A stretch of DNA of 64,000 nt from Cytophagaceae bacterium. GTDB lineage: Bacteria > Bacteroidota > Bacteroidia > Cytophagales > Flexibacteraceae. The stretch lies in the NCBI GenBank assembly GCA_027490155.1, contig JAIXYP010000009.1:1-64000 (forward strand). Reading direction: 5' to 3'. Below, piece by piece: positions 16,661-25,790 of this stretch; position 1 is the stretch's first letter; each line of letters opens with the position of its first letter. The position numbers and the translations under genes are program-made. The notes beneath the pieces were generated by a model, which worked only from the letters and a program-made list of their open reading frames with translations, ran no database searches and was not told where the DNA came from.

Positions 16661-17656
16661 ATGACTTTCAAACAATACCTCGAAAAACTTTTCCAACGGC
16701 TAACCCTAGAGCAGGATGAAGCCCATGATATGCTAGTGCTATTGGGCACAGGCCAGGCCAACGCAGCCCAGATGGCAGCCTTCATGACTGTCTATCTGAT
16801 GCGGGCGATCACACCCAACGAGCTAGCAGGTTTTCGGACTGCAATGTTGGACCTCTGCCATAGGGTAGAACTGGAACATGAGTCTATGGATGTCTGTGGC
16901 ACTGGTGGTGATGGCAAGGATACGTTCAACATCAGCACCACTGCTGCTTTTGTGGTGGCAGGCGCAGGCCAATTAGTGGCCAAACACGGAAATTATGGCG
17001 TCAGCAGCATCTGCGGCAGTAGCACGGTAATGGAGGCCTTAGGCTACCAGTTCAGTAACACAGTCGACACCATCAAGCGGCAGGCGGCCTACGCCAATAT
17101 CACGTTTTTACATGCGCCTTTGTTCCACCCCGCAATGAGCTTTGCTGGCCCAGTACGGCAGGAGCTCGGGACCAAAACTTTCTTCAATATGTTGGGGCCA
17201 TTGGTCAATCCGGTCTTGCCCAAACATCAGCTATCGGGAGTATTCAATCTGGACCTTGCTCGGCTCTACACTTACCTCTTGCAAAAAACGGATGTAAACT
17301 TTGGCGTTATACACGGGCTTGACGGCTATGACGAAATCTCGCTCACAGGACCTGCCAAATATTTATCGAGGGGAAAAGAAACCTTGATCTCGCCCGCGGA
17401 CTTTGCATTTGAGACCCTAAATGCGAGCATTTTGGCAGCGAATAGCACACCAAAAGAGAACGCCAAACGGCTGATCAAGATCCTAAAAAACGAGGCCCCT
17501 GCATCTGACAAAGAAGTGGTGGTTGCTAACGCTGCAGTAGCCCTTCTAACATCTCGAAAAGCCGAAACCTTACTCGAAGCGGTCGATTTGGCCACAATTT
17601 CAATCGAAAGTGGCAGTGCCTACCAATGTCTGCATCGGCTTCTGATGACGGCCTAG
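16661..17656 (+). CDS. trpD: Anthranilate phosphoribosyltransferase
   Basis: 331 residues, the normal length. It joins anthranilate to PRPP to give phosphoribosylanthranilate. The PRPP-binding glycine motif is CGTGGDGKDTFNISTT, and KHGNYGVSSICGS and NMLGPLVNP are the following family blocks. The small helical N-terminal domain (about residues 1-70) is intact. PRPP would come from the Prs enzyme encoded at 36645-37589. Confidence 0.95.
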   Translation: MTFKQYLEKLFQRLTLEQDEAHDMLVLLGTGQANAAQMAAFMTVYLMRAITPNELAGFRTAMLDLCHRVELEHESMDVCGTGGDGKDTFNISTTAAFVVAGAGQLVAKHGNYGVSSICGSSTVMEALGYQFSNTVDTIKRQAAYANITFLHAPLFHPAMSFAGPVRQELGTKTFFNMLGPLVNPVLPKHQLSGVFNLDLARLYTYLLQKTDVNFGVIHGLDGYDEISLTGPAKYLSRGKETLISPADFAFETLNASILAANSTPKENAKRLIKILKNEAPASDKEVVVANAAVALLTSRKAETLLEAVDLATISIESGSAYQCLHRLLMTA

Positions 17657-17713
17657 GCCAGTCATGAAAGGCTAGCCGACTAACAAAAAAGCTAAACCTA
17701 ACCTGAACCTAAA

Positions 17714-18538
17714 ATGACCAGCACATTAAAAAACATCCAGACTAATATTCTAGCCAAAATCACGACCCGAAAGCGGCAATTTGTTGATGAAGCTAAAGCG
17801 CTATATCCTACGGCTATCCTAGAGAAAAGTATTCATTTTACTGCCCCTACGGTCTCGATGCAGCACTACCTTTTGCGCCCGGACAAGTGTGGTATCATTG
17901 CCGAAATCAAACGCGAGTCACCTAGTCTTGGCCCAATCATACCTTATCTATCTGTAGAAAAAGTATCGATAGGCTACATGCAGGCAGGCGCTTCTGCCTT
18001 GTCTGTTCTGACCGATAGTCCGTTTTTTGGCGGCAGTACTCAAGACCTTATCACTGCCCGACGGTTCAACCTATGTCCCATTTTGCGCAAGGATTTCATT
18101 TTAGACGAGTACCAGATCTTGGAGGCGCGCGCTATTGGTGCTGATACCATCTTGCTTATTGCTGCCATTCTGACCAAGCAAGAGGTCAAGTCATTTGCAC
18201 GCCTAGCCCAATCCCTCGGGCTGGAGGTTCTATTAGAGGTACACAGAAAGGAGGAACTTGACCACTGGACACCAGAAATCGGACTTGTTGGGGTCAACAA
18301 CCGCGATCTGGTTAGCTTTAGGTTAGATGTCCAGACGAGCCATAACCTATACACAGCCTTACCAACTGAGGTCGTCAAGGTCAGCGAAAGTGGCTTAAAA
18401 GATCCAGAAACAGTGGCACTGCTCTATCAAACTGGCTATCGAGGTTTTTTGATCGGAGAGCGATTCCTGACCACAGCTGACCCTGCCGAGGCCTGTGCCA
18501 AGTTCATCAAACAACTCAAGCCACTCATCGCTGCCTAG
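17714..18538 (+). CDS. trpC: Indole-3-glycerol phosphate synthase
   Basis: 274 residues, a single-domain TIM barrel not fused to TrpF. It closes the indole ring by decarboxylating carboxyphenylaminodeoxyribulose phosphate. Visible motifs are IIAEIKRESPSLG (catalytic Lys), ALSVLTDSPFFGGS, PILRKDFILDEYQI (second catalytic Lys), VGVNNRDLVSF, KVSESGLKDP and FLIGERFL at the phosphate-binding end. The gene lies 57 bases after trpD. Confidence 0.95.
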   Translation: MTSTLKNIQTNILAKITTRKRQFVDEAKALYPTAILEKSIHFTAPTVSMQHYLLRPDKCGIIAEIKRESPSLGPIIPYLSVEKVSIGYMQAGASALSVLTDSPFFGGSTQDLITARRFNLCPILRKDFILDEYQILEARAIGADTILLIAAILTKQEVKSFARLAQSLGLEVLLEVHRKEELDHWTPEIGLVGVNNRDLVSFRLDVQTSHNLYTALPTEVVKVSESGLKDPETVALLYQTGYRGFLIGERFLTTADPAEACAKFIKQLKPLIAA

Positions 18539-18619
18539 TGTTTAGATTATACCCCAAGCTTTAGGCTCAATTATAGAACAACAACATTATCCTAGTACCA
18601 ACCAGCACAAATCTCAATC

Positions 18620-19315
18620 ATGTTTTCTCCATTTCACCTAGCTAATCCTGCACGCCCACTCATAAAGGTTTGCGGCACTCGTGAGGTCCGAAACATCCTA
18701 GAAATCGACCAACTAGGTATCGACTATATGGGGTTTATCTTCTTTAACAAAAGCCCTCGTAATGCGCAGGCCACTTCGCCTTTAGCTTTCAACATCAAGA
18801 CCAATGCTAAACGTGTAGGTGTGTTTGTTAATGCCAAAACCACGGTTATCAAAAGCATGGCTTTGCTCTGGAACCTTGGCCATATTCAACTCCATGGGGA
18901 CGAGCCACCCGAGCAAGCCAAAATCTTGTCCCAAACCTTCGGCATGGATGTCTGGAAAGCTTTCAGGATCACGAATGACTTTGACTTTGAGCTTCTAAAG
19001 CCCTATCAGGAATTTGTGTCGGCCTTTGTGTTTGATGCACCAGGCCACAACTATGGCGGCAATGGCAAGCAATATGACTGGCAAAAACTAAAGGAGTATG
19101 AGGGCAGAACGCCCTTTTGGCTCAGTGGGGGTATAGGGCTTCGCACCCTAGATTCGCTCAAAGACTTTTATCATCCAGCGTGCATCGGATATGATGTCAA
19201 TTCCAAGTTCGAGATCGTCCCGGGTAAAAAGGATCCGAAACTGATTGCAGATTTCATTAAAGAAGTTCGGCCAGATATTGTATCAAAACTAATAGAGTCA
19301 ACTCACAATATATGA
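18620..19315 (+). CDS. trpF: Phosphoribosylanthranilate isomerase
   Basis: 231 residues. It isomerises phosphoribosylanthranilate to the ribulose derivative used by TrpC. The catalytic Cys18 lies in IKVCGTREV. The catalytic Asp lies in VFDAPGHNYGGNG, and the phosphate-binding end is WLSGGIGLRTLDSL. The stop codon overlaps the trpB start by 4 bases (ATGA), so the two are translationally coupled. A shortened TrpF-like protein occurs separately at 27163-27693. Confidence 0.94.
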   Translation: MFSPFHLANPARPLIKVCGTREVRNILEIDQLGIDYMGFIFFNKSPRNAQATSPLAFNIKTNAKRVGVFVNAKTTVIKSMALLWNLGHIQLHGDEPPEQAKILSQTFGMDVWKAFRITNDFDFELLKPYQEFVSAFVFDAPGHNYGGNGKQYDWQKLKEYEGRTPFWLSGGIGLRTLDSLKDFYHPACIGYDVNSKFEIVPGKKDPKLIADFIKEVRPDIVSKLIESTHNI

Positions 19316-20556
19316 GCACGTTATCAGAAATTACTTTGATTGATGCTGAAGGTTTTTATGGTACCTTCGGAGGTGCATTCGTGCCCGAAATGCTCTATGC
19401 CAACATCGCTGAGCTTCAAGAATGCTATCTAAGCATCATGGCCGAACCTAGCTTTGAGGCCGAACTAGAGTTATTGCTACGAGACTTTGTAGGCCGGCCT
19501 ACACCACTTTTTGAGGCTAAACGGCTTTCAGCTAAGTATGGCTACCAAGTTTTGCTCAAACGTGAAGATTTATGCCACACAGGCGCCCACAAGGTGAACA
19601 ACACTGTAGGGCAAATTTTGCTAGCCAAACGACTTGGTAAGCGCAAAATCGTAGCTGAAACGGGCGCTGGGCAACACGGAGTAGCAACTGCAACCGTATG
19701 CGCCCTGATGGGTATGGACTGCATTGTCTATATGGGTGAGGTGGACATGGCACGCCAGCAGCCCAACGTTGACCGTATGCGGATGATGGGCGCCAAGGTT
19801 GTACCGGCGACAAGTGGCAGCAAAACACTCAAGGACGCCACCAATGAGGCTATGCGGCACTGGATCAGTCACCCTGTAGATACACACTACATCATCGGCT
19901 CGGCAGTAGGTCCACACCCCTACCCAGATATGGTAGCTCGGTTTCAAGCAATCATCTCTGCCGAATGTCAAAGCCAGTTAACGGCGCAATTTGGCAAGGA
20001 ACACCCTGCCGCTGTCTTGGCATGCGTAGGTGGTGGGAGCAATGCCGCTGGTGCCTACTATCACTATCTATCTGATGAGCGTGTTAAGCTCTTTGGAGCG
20101 GAAGCGGCTGGTCTTGGGGTTGAGACAGGTCATACGGCTGCCACCCTTAACCTAGGAACAACTGGTGTCTTACATGGCGCAATGTCCAAAATCATCCAGA
20201 CGGCAGATGGCCAAGTGATTGAACCCTACAGCATCTCTGCTGGGTTGGACTACCCTGGGATAGGCCCTCTGCACGCCTATCTCCATGAAACAGATAGAGT
20301 TGAATATATCCCCGTTACAGATCAGCAAGCCCTAGATGCTGGGTTTGAACTTAGTGGCCTAGAAGGGATCATCCCGGCACTTGAAACCGCCCATGCTTTG
20401 GCCCTTTTGCCAACGCTTGACCTACCTCAAGGTAGTACCATTATCGTCTGCCTTTCAGGCCGAGGAGATAAGGACTTATTGACCTACACCAAGTACCTAG
20501 ATCAATACACTCTAAGTGCTGACCATAGCACTAGCTCAGCATCCAAGAATGTATAG
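19312..20556 (+). CDS. trpB: Tryptophan synthase beta chain
   Basis: 414 residues. It condenses indole with serine using pyridoxal phosphate. FGGAFVPEML opens the chain. The PLP Schiff-base lysine is in GAHKVNNTVGQ, the phosphate loop is VGGGSNAAG and the C-terminal catalytic block is VCLSGRGDKDL. It is the TrpB1 type that channels indole from TrpA. It overlaps trpF by 4 bases, and trpA begins within a few bases of its stop. Confidence 0.96.
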   Translation: MSTLSEITLIDAEGFYGTFGGAFVPEMLYANIAELQECYLSIMAEPSFEAELELLLRDFVGRPTPLFEAKRLSAKYGYQVLLKREDLCHTGAHKVNNTVGQILLAKRLGKRKIVAETGAGQHGVATATVCALMGMDCIVYMGEVDMARQQPNVDRMRMMGAKVVPATSGSKTLKDATNEAMRHWISHPVDTHYIIGSAVGPHPYPDMVARFQAIISAECQSQLTAQFGKEHPAAVLACVGGGSNAAGAYYHYLSDERVKLFGAEAAGLGVETGHTAATLNLGTTGVLHGAMSKIIQTADGQVIEPYSISAGLDYPGIGPLHAYLHETDRVEYIPVTDQQALDAGFELSGLEGIIPALETAHALALLPTLDLPQGSTIIVCLSGRGDKDLLTYTKYLDQYTLSADHSTSSASKNV

Positions 20557-20560
20557 GACC

Positions 20561-21382
20561 ATGGAAACGAAAAGCAACCTAACCGATACAAACAGGATCA
20601 ACGTTCGAATCAACAAAAGGGGGCTGACTCCTTTGTTGTCTGTATTCTTTACGGCTGGGTTTCCTGCACTAGGTGATACATTACCAATTGCCGAAGCATT
20701 AGCTGCCGCTGGGGTTGATATGCTAGAGATTGGGATGCCTTATTCGGACCCGATTGCTGATGGCCCCGTCATACAGAACAGCAGTGAGGTGGCCCTTCAG
20801 AATGGCATGTCAATTGACCTCCTATTTGATCAGCTGGCTGACCTCAGGCCCAAAATTGACATCCCAGTATTATTGATGGGTTACTATAATCCTATGCTGC
20901 AATATGGGATTGAGCGATTCGTGCGACAGTGCCAAGCAGTTGGTATTGATGGCCTTATCATCCCCGACCTACCACCACATCTATACGAAAGGTACTATGC
21001 CAGCTTATTTGAGGAGGCAGGCCTAGCAAATATCTTCCTGATCAGTCCGCAGACGTCAGACGAGCGCATTAGGTATATCGATGGCATTTCTGCTGGGTTC
21101 ATATATGCTGTCTCCAGTGCAAGTATCACAGGTGGTAGTGGCCCGATTAAAGATAGCCAAACCGCTTATTTCGAAAGGCTTAATGGCCTTAAGCTCCGGA
21201 CACCTCATGTTATTGGATTTGGCATCTCCGACGCCACCTCTTTCCGACAAGCGACTAAATATGCAGATGGGGCGATTGTGGGTACGGCATTTATTAACCT
21301 ATTAAATAGCTATCCTCAGCACTATCAGGAACATATCGCCTCATTCGTACAATCACTAAAAGAGCAAGCATTCCCTAGCTGA
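20561..21382 (+). CDS. trpA: Tryptophan synthase alpha chain
   Basis: 273 residues from the ATG at 20561. An alternative ATG at 20549 overlaps trpB by 8 bases and would add four residues; both fit a coupled operon. TrpA cleaves indole-3-glycerol phosphate to indole and glyceraldehyde 3-phosphate. The catalytic Glu is in MLEIGMPYSDP and the catalytic Asp in PIADGPVIQ. LLMGYYNPMLQYG, GLIIPDLPPHLY and FGISDATSF follow in the expected order. Confidence 0.95.
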   Translation: METKSNLTDTNRINVRINKRGLTPLLSVFFTAGFPALGDTLPIAEALAAAGVDMLEIGMPYSDPIADGPVIQNSSEVALQNGMSIDLLFDQLADLRPKIDIPVLLMGYYNPMLQYGIERFVRQCQAVGIDGLIIPDLPPHLYERYYASLFEEAGLANIFLISPQTSDERIRYIDGISAGFIYAVSSASITGGSGPIKDSQTAYFERLNGLKLRTPHVIGFGISDATSFRQATKYADGAIVGTAFINLLNSYPQHYQEHIASFVQSLKEQAFPS

Positions 21383-21471
21383 CCGATCCACCATTTTCGA
21401 TATAAAAATCGAGAACTTCGTTCAGGCCAAACAATCCAACACCCCACTTTAGATTTTCGAAACATACAACC

Positions 21472-22494
21472 ATGATTATTACCCTTCGGCAAGATGCCAG
21501 CCCTGACCAAATCCTGACCATTGAACAAAAACTCACTAGTCTTGGCCTCAAACTGGTCGATGTAACAAGCCAATCTGGGCGATACTTCGTGATTGCAGGG
21601 ATGCCCAACCTGGACATTCGATCATTAGCTGACCTCAAAGGTGTGGATGATGTCCATATTGTAAGCGACACATACAAACTCGTTAGCCGCAAATGGAAAC
21701 TAAATCCTAGTAGCATTCCGGCAGGTCTGGCAAGCGATGTTACTCCTATTGGTGGTGGTGGCATGTCAATAATGGCTGGACCCTGCTCGGTTGAAAGCGA
21801 AGATCAGCTTGTCCAAATTGCTGATTTCTTGGTCAGCCAGGGTGTGCAATTTATGCGAGGGGGTGTTTTCAAACCACGCAGTTCACCTTACGCCTTCCGA
21901 GGTTTGGGTATCGAGGGCTTGGCCATGATGGCAAGCGTTTGCCGCCCTCGGGGCATCAAGATCGTGACTGAGGTGATGCAGGTTTCGCAGATCGACCCTA
22001 TGCTAGCATATGTTGATGTGTTTCAGGTAGGTGCACGCAACACACAAAACTTCAACCTGCTAGATGCCTTGGGGCAAGTTTCGACGCCTGTATTGCTCAA
22101 ACGAGGCATTAGTGGTACCATTGACGAGCTACTTCAATCAGCGGAGTATATTTTTTCTGGTGGCAATGAGCGGATCATCTTTTGCGAGCGTGGCATTCGT
22201 ACCTACGAAACCGCATCCCGCAACACACTGGATCTCAATGCAGTGCCAATCCTGAAAGATAAATCCCACCTACCTGTCATCATCGACCCATCTCATGGTA
22301 TTGGCATCCGCCAGTTTGTGACGCCAATGGCTTTAGCAGGGTTGATGGCAGGTGCTGATGGTGTTATCCTTGAAGTACACCCCGAACCTGAAAAGGCCGC
22401 TAGCGACGGTGCCCAAACGTTAAGCTTTGCCGAGGCTGAAATCTGTTTTGGCAAAATGCGCCAAACCCATGAGCTTCTTAAATCTTGGCAATAG
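21472..22494 (+). CDS. aroF: 3-deoxy-7-phosphoheptulonate synthase (DAHP synthase, type I-beta)
   Basis: 340 residues. It condenses phosphoenolpyruvate and erythrose 4-phosphate, the first step of the shikimate pathway. An N-terminal ferredoxin-like domain (about residues 1-70) precedes the barrel, as in Thermotoga DAHP synthase, where such a domain binds feedback inhibitors. The barrel has MAGPCSVESEDQL, GGVFKPRSSPYAFRGLG, QVGARNTQNF, LLKRGI and VIIDPSHGIG. No chorismate mutase domain is fused. It is the last gene of the trp operon, 89 bases after trpA, so the trp attenuator should also control it. Confidence 0.93.
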   Translation: MIITLRQDASPDQILTIEQKLTSLGLKLVDVTSQSGRYFVIAGMPNLDIRSLADLKGVDDVHIVSDTYKLVSRKWKLNPSSIPAGLASDVTPIGGGGMSIMAGPCSVESEDQLVQIADFLVSQGVQFMRGGVFKPRSSPYAFRGLGIEGLAMMASVCRPRGIKIVTEVMQVSQIDPMLAYVDVFQVGARNTQNFNLLDALGQVSTPVLLKRGISGTIDELLQSAEYIFSGGNERIIFCERGIRTYETASRNTLDLNAVPILKDKSHLPVIIDPSHGIGIRQFVTPMALAGLMAGADGVILEVHPEPEKAASDGAQTLSFAEAEICFGKMRQTHELLKSWQ

Positions 22495-22535
22495 TCAGAT
22501 AACGAAGTTCTAATATCTGATGGCTAGTATTTTTT
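22495..22535 (+). terminator. Weak candidate terminator after the trp operon
   Basis: TCAGATA (22495-22501) and TATCTGA (22514-22520) form a 7-base stem directly after the aroF stop codon; T6 follows only 9 bases later (22530-22535) inside the 3' end of convergent pyrF. An alternative stem TAACGA/TCGTTA is also possible. The gap before the T-run makes this weak. Confidence 0.35.
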
Positions 22536-23354
22536 CGTTAGCCATTGCACCATCTCTTGTTGGAGGCGTTGAGCTTCAGTTTTTGCGGCTAAAGCAAAGT
22601 CTGGCCCCGCCGATGCGTAGATAATCTGGCGGGAGCTATTGATTAGCAAGCAGCAATCTTTTGTCATGGCGGCTTCGCAAACATCGTCTAGGCTACCACC
22701 CTGAGCGCCTACACCTGGCACCAACAAAAAGTAATCAGGGGCTAAGGCCCGTACTATTGCAAGATCCGCACCTCGGGTTGCACCAGCTACTAGCATTAGC
22801 TGATCAGGGTTGCCCCACGAGCATAGTCTTTCAATTACCACCTCAAACAGACGCTGGCCATTATCTAATAGCAGTTGCTGAAAGTCTTGACTTCCTGGGT
22901 TGGATGTAAGGGCCAAGGCAATGGTCCATTTGCCATTATGGTCCAAAAACGGTTGAACCGAATCAGCCCCCATATAGGGTGCCACCGTTACAGCATCTGC
23001 ACCCATAGCATTGAAGAATGCTTTGGCATACTGGTCACTGGTGTTACCGATGTCACCGCGTTTGGCATCCAAGATCGAAAGGCAGTCGCCCGGAATTTGC
23101 TTGATTGTCTCCTGCAGAAGTGTCCAGCCACTAGTGCCCATGGCCTCATAAAATGCCGTATTGATTTTGTAAGCTACTGCATAAGTGCTAGTGGCGTCAA
23201 TAATAGCTGCATTGAAGGCTAATATGGCGGCTCCAATATCGTCTGGATATGCCTCCAACAAATGCTTTGGTACCTTGGTAGGATCGGTATCAAGCCCAAC
23301 ACAAAGGAAAGTCTGCTTTGACCGGATGGTATCTATGAGCTGCTGACGGGTCAT
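22524..23354 (-). CDS. pyrF: Orotidine 5'-phosphate decarboxylase (PyrF, group 2)
   Basis: 276 residues, the length of the longer group-2 (Mycobacterium/Bacteroidota) PyrF. It decarboxylates OMP to UMP in pyrimidine synthesis. FLCVGLDTDPTKVP is the first strand. The catalytic Lys-Asp network is in LDAKRGDIGNTSDQYA, and LVPGVGAQGG forms the phosphate-binding loop. The gene is convergent with the trp operon and lies downstream of lolA. Confidence 0.94.
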   Translation of the reverse strand: MTRQQLIDTIRSKQTFLCVGLDTDPTKVPKHLLEAYPDDIGAAILAFNAAIIDATSTYAVAYKINTAFYEAMGTSGWTLLQETIKQIPGDCLSILDAKRGDIGNTSDQYAKAFFNAMGADAVTVAPYMGADSVQPFLDHNGKWTIALALTSNPGSQDFQQLLLDNGQRLFEVVIERLCSWGNPDQLMLVAGATRGADLAIVRALAPDYFLLVPGVGAQGGSLDDVCEAAMTKDCCLLINSSRQIIYASAGPDFALAAKTEAQRLQQEMVQWLTKKY

Positions 23355-23407
23355 TTCGGGCTTGGTAGGGCTATGGAAATTGAGATTGAGATAGCTAAGT
23401 TTCTAGA

Positions 23408-24094
23408 TTACCTCAAGTCAATCACCTTGACTCCGGGATGCTTTGCTTTGTCGAAGGCAAAAAGGGCTGGCTCTAGTGGCACATTAGGCGTGAAAGAGCT
23501 CACACTAAATATCTGTTGGTTGTTGCTTCCTCGTTCAAATACAATCCAGCGTCTAATGGCTAGGGTTGTCTTGTCTAGGTAAATCCTGATCTTGAAAAAC
23601 TCCTTGGTTTTGTCGTCTGGTTGGAGGTCCACAATCTGGAGGGTTTCCTTTCCGTTCTTGACCTCGCCCATCATGATGTAGCGATAACCTTTCTGGTATA
23701 GCATGAAGATTTCACCAGGCGAAATCTCGTCGGACGAAGGCTCATAGTCTGCGACGTTAACCTCTTTACTGGACGTGATATGTGTCCAGAGGGTGGTGCC
23801 GTTGCAGTAAATTACTTGATCACCTGTTCTTAAGTTGAATTTATTGCCACTGACCGTGACTTCGCCCTTCATGTCAAGATTCTTGACCTTATCACCACCA
23901 GCTTCCTCAACGGTGCGGCTGAAACTAACCCGGAAGGATTTGTAAGCCCGATACTTTTGGCTGACTTTGGACAACAGTTCCTCAGCAGCAGGATCATTTA
24001 GCTGGGCAAATGAAGGAAAACCCAAGCCTAGCAAGCCGATTAGAAGACTAAGGACTGGAAGGACAGTGGATTGGCGTAAAGCGTTAATGTGCAT
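23408..24094 (-). CDS. lolA: LolA-like periplasmic outer-membrane lipoprotein carrier
   Basis: 228 residues from the ATG at 24094; starting there puts the signal peptide (LPVLSLLIGLLGLGFPSFA) in normal position, while the ATG at 24124 adds 10 residues. LolA shuttles lipoproteins from the LolCDE complex to the outer membrane. The half-barrel fold is suggested by YRAYKSFRVSFSRTV, a KGEVTVSGNKFNLRTGDQVIYCNGTTLW-type strand series (described, not quoted in full) and the late LDKTTLAIRRW. Sequence identity in this family is low, so the call rests on the overall pattern. It lies 53 bases upstream of pyrF. Confidence 0.78.
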   Translation of the reverse strand: MHINALRQSTVLPVLSLLIGLLGLGFPSFAQLNDPAAEELLSKVSQKYRAYKSFRVSFSRTVEEAGGDKVKNLDMKGEVTVSGNKFNLRTGDQVIYCNGTTLWTHITSSKEVNVADYEPSSDEISPGEIFMLYQKGYRYIMMGEVKNGKETLQIVDLQPDDKTKEFFKIRIYLDKTTLAIRRWIVFERGSNNQQIFSVSSFTPNVPLEPALFAFDKAKHPGVKVIDLR

Positions 24095-24210
24095 GAAAAT
24101 TGTTGGTGAATAGCTTGGGCCCATAATGATGATCAGACAAAAAGCCTGCCATCGGACGTTAACCAGCTGTCAACTCTTGGTAATGGATCGTTATCTGGTT
24201 GCAATAATGC

Positions 24211-24238
24211 AAAAAATACCCGCTTTGTAGGCAGGTAT
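24211..24238 (-). terminator. Intrinsic terminator of the HlyD/MacA-like adaptor gene
   Basis: On the minus strand ATACCTGC and GCGGGTAT form an 8-base stem (one G-T pair) around a 7-base loop and are followed by a T-run of five. It lies about 80 bases after the adaptor gene stop and before lolA. Confidence 0.7.
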
Positions 24239-24317
24239 CTTTGGTTTTGATCAAGAAGCTCACCCGACAAATGGGCAAAAAAGAAATAGTTGACCTTAAA
24301 CTTTTTACCACGCAGTA

Positions 24318-25721
24318 CTAGTTATCTGACTTGTCGTCAGCAACTGCATCGTTTCCTTTTTTGGGCTGATCCTTCTTGATACTGACCTTTTTGCCGTCCT
24401 TAAGGCGTTTGCTAACCTCCAAGAACGGTCCTGAGATCACCTCTTCACCTTCTTTCAGGCCATCTAGGATCTGGATATTCTCGAAGTCACTAATGCCTGT
24501 CTTGACGATGCGTTTTTTGGCTATACCCTTTTCATACACAAACACAACCTCTTTGATGTCTTCTTTTGCCTCTACTTTTTTGGTGTCGGTCGTGACCTTA
24601 GGACCATCTTTATTCTCGCCTTCCTTAGCTTTTTTGTCCTGCTTGTCTTTTTCGTCTTGCCTTGTAGTTACAGATGTCAACGGTACTGTCAGAATGCCAT
24701 CGCGACGCTCTGTAATAATCTCGACTGCTGCGGTCATGCCTGGGCGGAAAGGTGAGGCATTGCCTTTGTCTTTGACAAGGTCAGCATAGCTCGCAGGTAG
24801 AATCCGGACTTTGACTTCAAACTCGGTCACGACATCTGAGGTAACGGCTGTTTTGGCGGTGTTGGCCACGGAAGTGACAATGCCTTTGAACTTACGCTTT
24901 TGGCTTGAGTAGCTATCAACATCGATATCTGCTGTGTCACCAATCGTAAGGCGTACAATATCATTTTCATTAACATCGACCAAGGCCTCCATATTATGAA
25001 GGTTGGCTAGGCGCATGATCTCAGTACCAGTCATTTGCGAGGTACCAACAACACGCTCACCCTTTTCAACAGTTAGTTTGCTTACTGTGCCGCTGACTGG
25101 GGCAAATATTTCGGTCTTACGAAGGTTTTCAAGTGCGTCCTTAAGTCCAGCCCTAGCACTTTCTACGTTGAACTTGCCAGCTTCGATATTAGCCTTCGCA
25201 CTTTCGGCCTCTTGCTGACCTACTTGGTAATTAGTACGAGATAGGTCCCAATCGGCATCGGAGATAACTTTTTGTTCCCAAAGTTTTTTGTTTCGGTCAT
25301 ACTCCAGTTTAAGCCTCACTAAGCGCCCTTCTGTTTGTGCTAAGCCAGCACGAGCTTGCATCAGGCTAGCTTGTGCACTTCGGACTGCTGCTTGTGCCCT
25401 ATCTACCATTGAGCGATAGTTATCTGGCCTGATCTTGCAGAGTAACATTCCTTGCCGTACCGAGTCGCCCTCCTTGACATTAAGCTCAATGATTTCGCCT
25501 GATACGTCAGAGCTAATTTTGACTTCTACCTCTGGCTTGATTTTGCCACTAGCACTAACCCGCTCGGTGATTGAAGCTAGTTTGGATTTGGCTATCGTCA
25601 CCTCGGTGATTTCTTCCTTACCGACCCAGCCCTGTTGCTTGCCGACAATCAGAAAAACGACCACCGCAACCACAAGGCCACCGATGATGTACAACCATTT
25701 TTTACTACTGCTCTTTGCCAC
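24318..25721 (-). CDS. Periplasmic adaptor subunit (HlyD/MacA family) of an efflux system
   Basis: 467 residues. An N-terminal membrane anchor (WLYIIGGLVVAVVVFLIVG) is followed by a lipoyl-type half (VSGEIIELNVKEGDSVRQG), a long coiled-coil hairpin (about residues 100-200, rich in Ala, Gln and Glu), the second lipoyl half (IFAPVSGTVSKLTVEKGE) and beta-barrel/membrane-proximal domains. It resembles MacA, which joins a MacB-type ABC transporter to a TolC-like channel. A strongly charged Lys/Glu/Asp segment of about 38 residues (about 350-390) is inserted before VVFVYEKGIAKKRIV. No transporter or channel gene adjoins it in the window, so the exported compound is unknown. Confidence 0.85.
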   Translation of the reverse strand: MAKSSSKKWLYIIGGLVVAVVVFLIVGKQQGWVGKEEITEVTIAKSKLASITERVSASGKIKPEVEVKISSDVSGEIIELNVKEGDSVRQGMLLCKIRPDNYRSMVDRAQAAVRSAQASLMQARAGLAQTEGRLVRLKLEYDRNKKLWEQKVISDADWDLSRTNYQVGQQEAESAKANIEAGKFNVESARAGLKDALENLRKTEIFAPVSGTVSKLTVEKGERVVGTSQMTGTEIMRLANLHNMEALVDVNENDIVRLTIGDTADIDVDSYSSQKRKFKGIVTSVANTAKTAVTSDVVTEFEVKVRILPASYADLVKDKGNASPFRPGMTAAVEIITERRDGILTVPLTSVTTRQDEKDKQDKKAKEGENKDGPKVTTDTKKVEAKEDIKEVVFVYEKGIAKKRIVKTGISDFENIQILDGLKEGEEVISGPFLEVSKRLKDGKKVSIKKDQPKKGNDAVADDKSDN

Positions 25722-25790
25722 GGGATGGGACGTTTATTGTAGAATTTAGACACTAACAAAGGCTAGACCTTGCGGCCAGCACTACGGATA

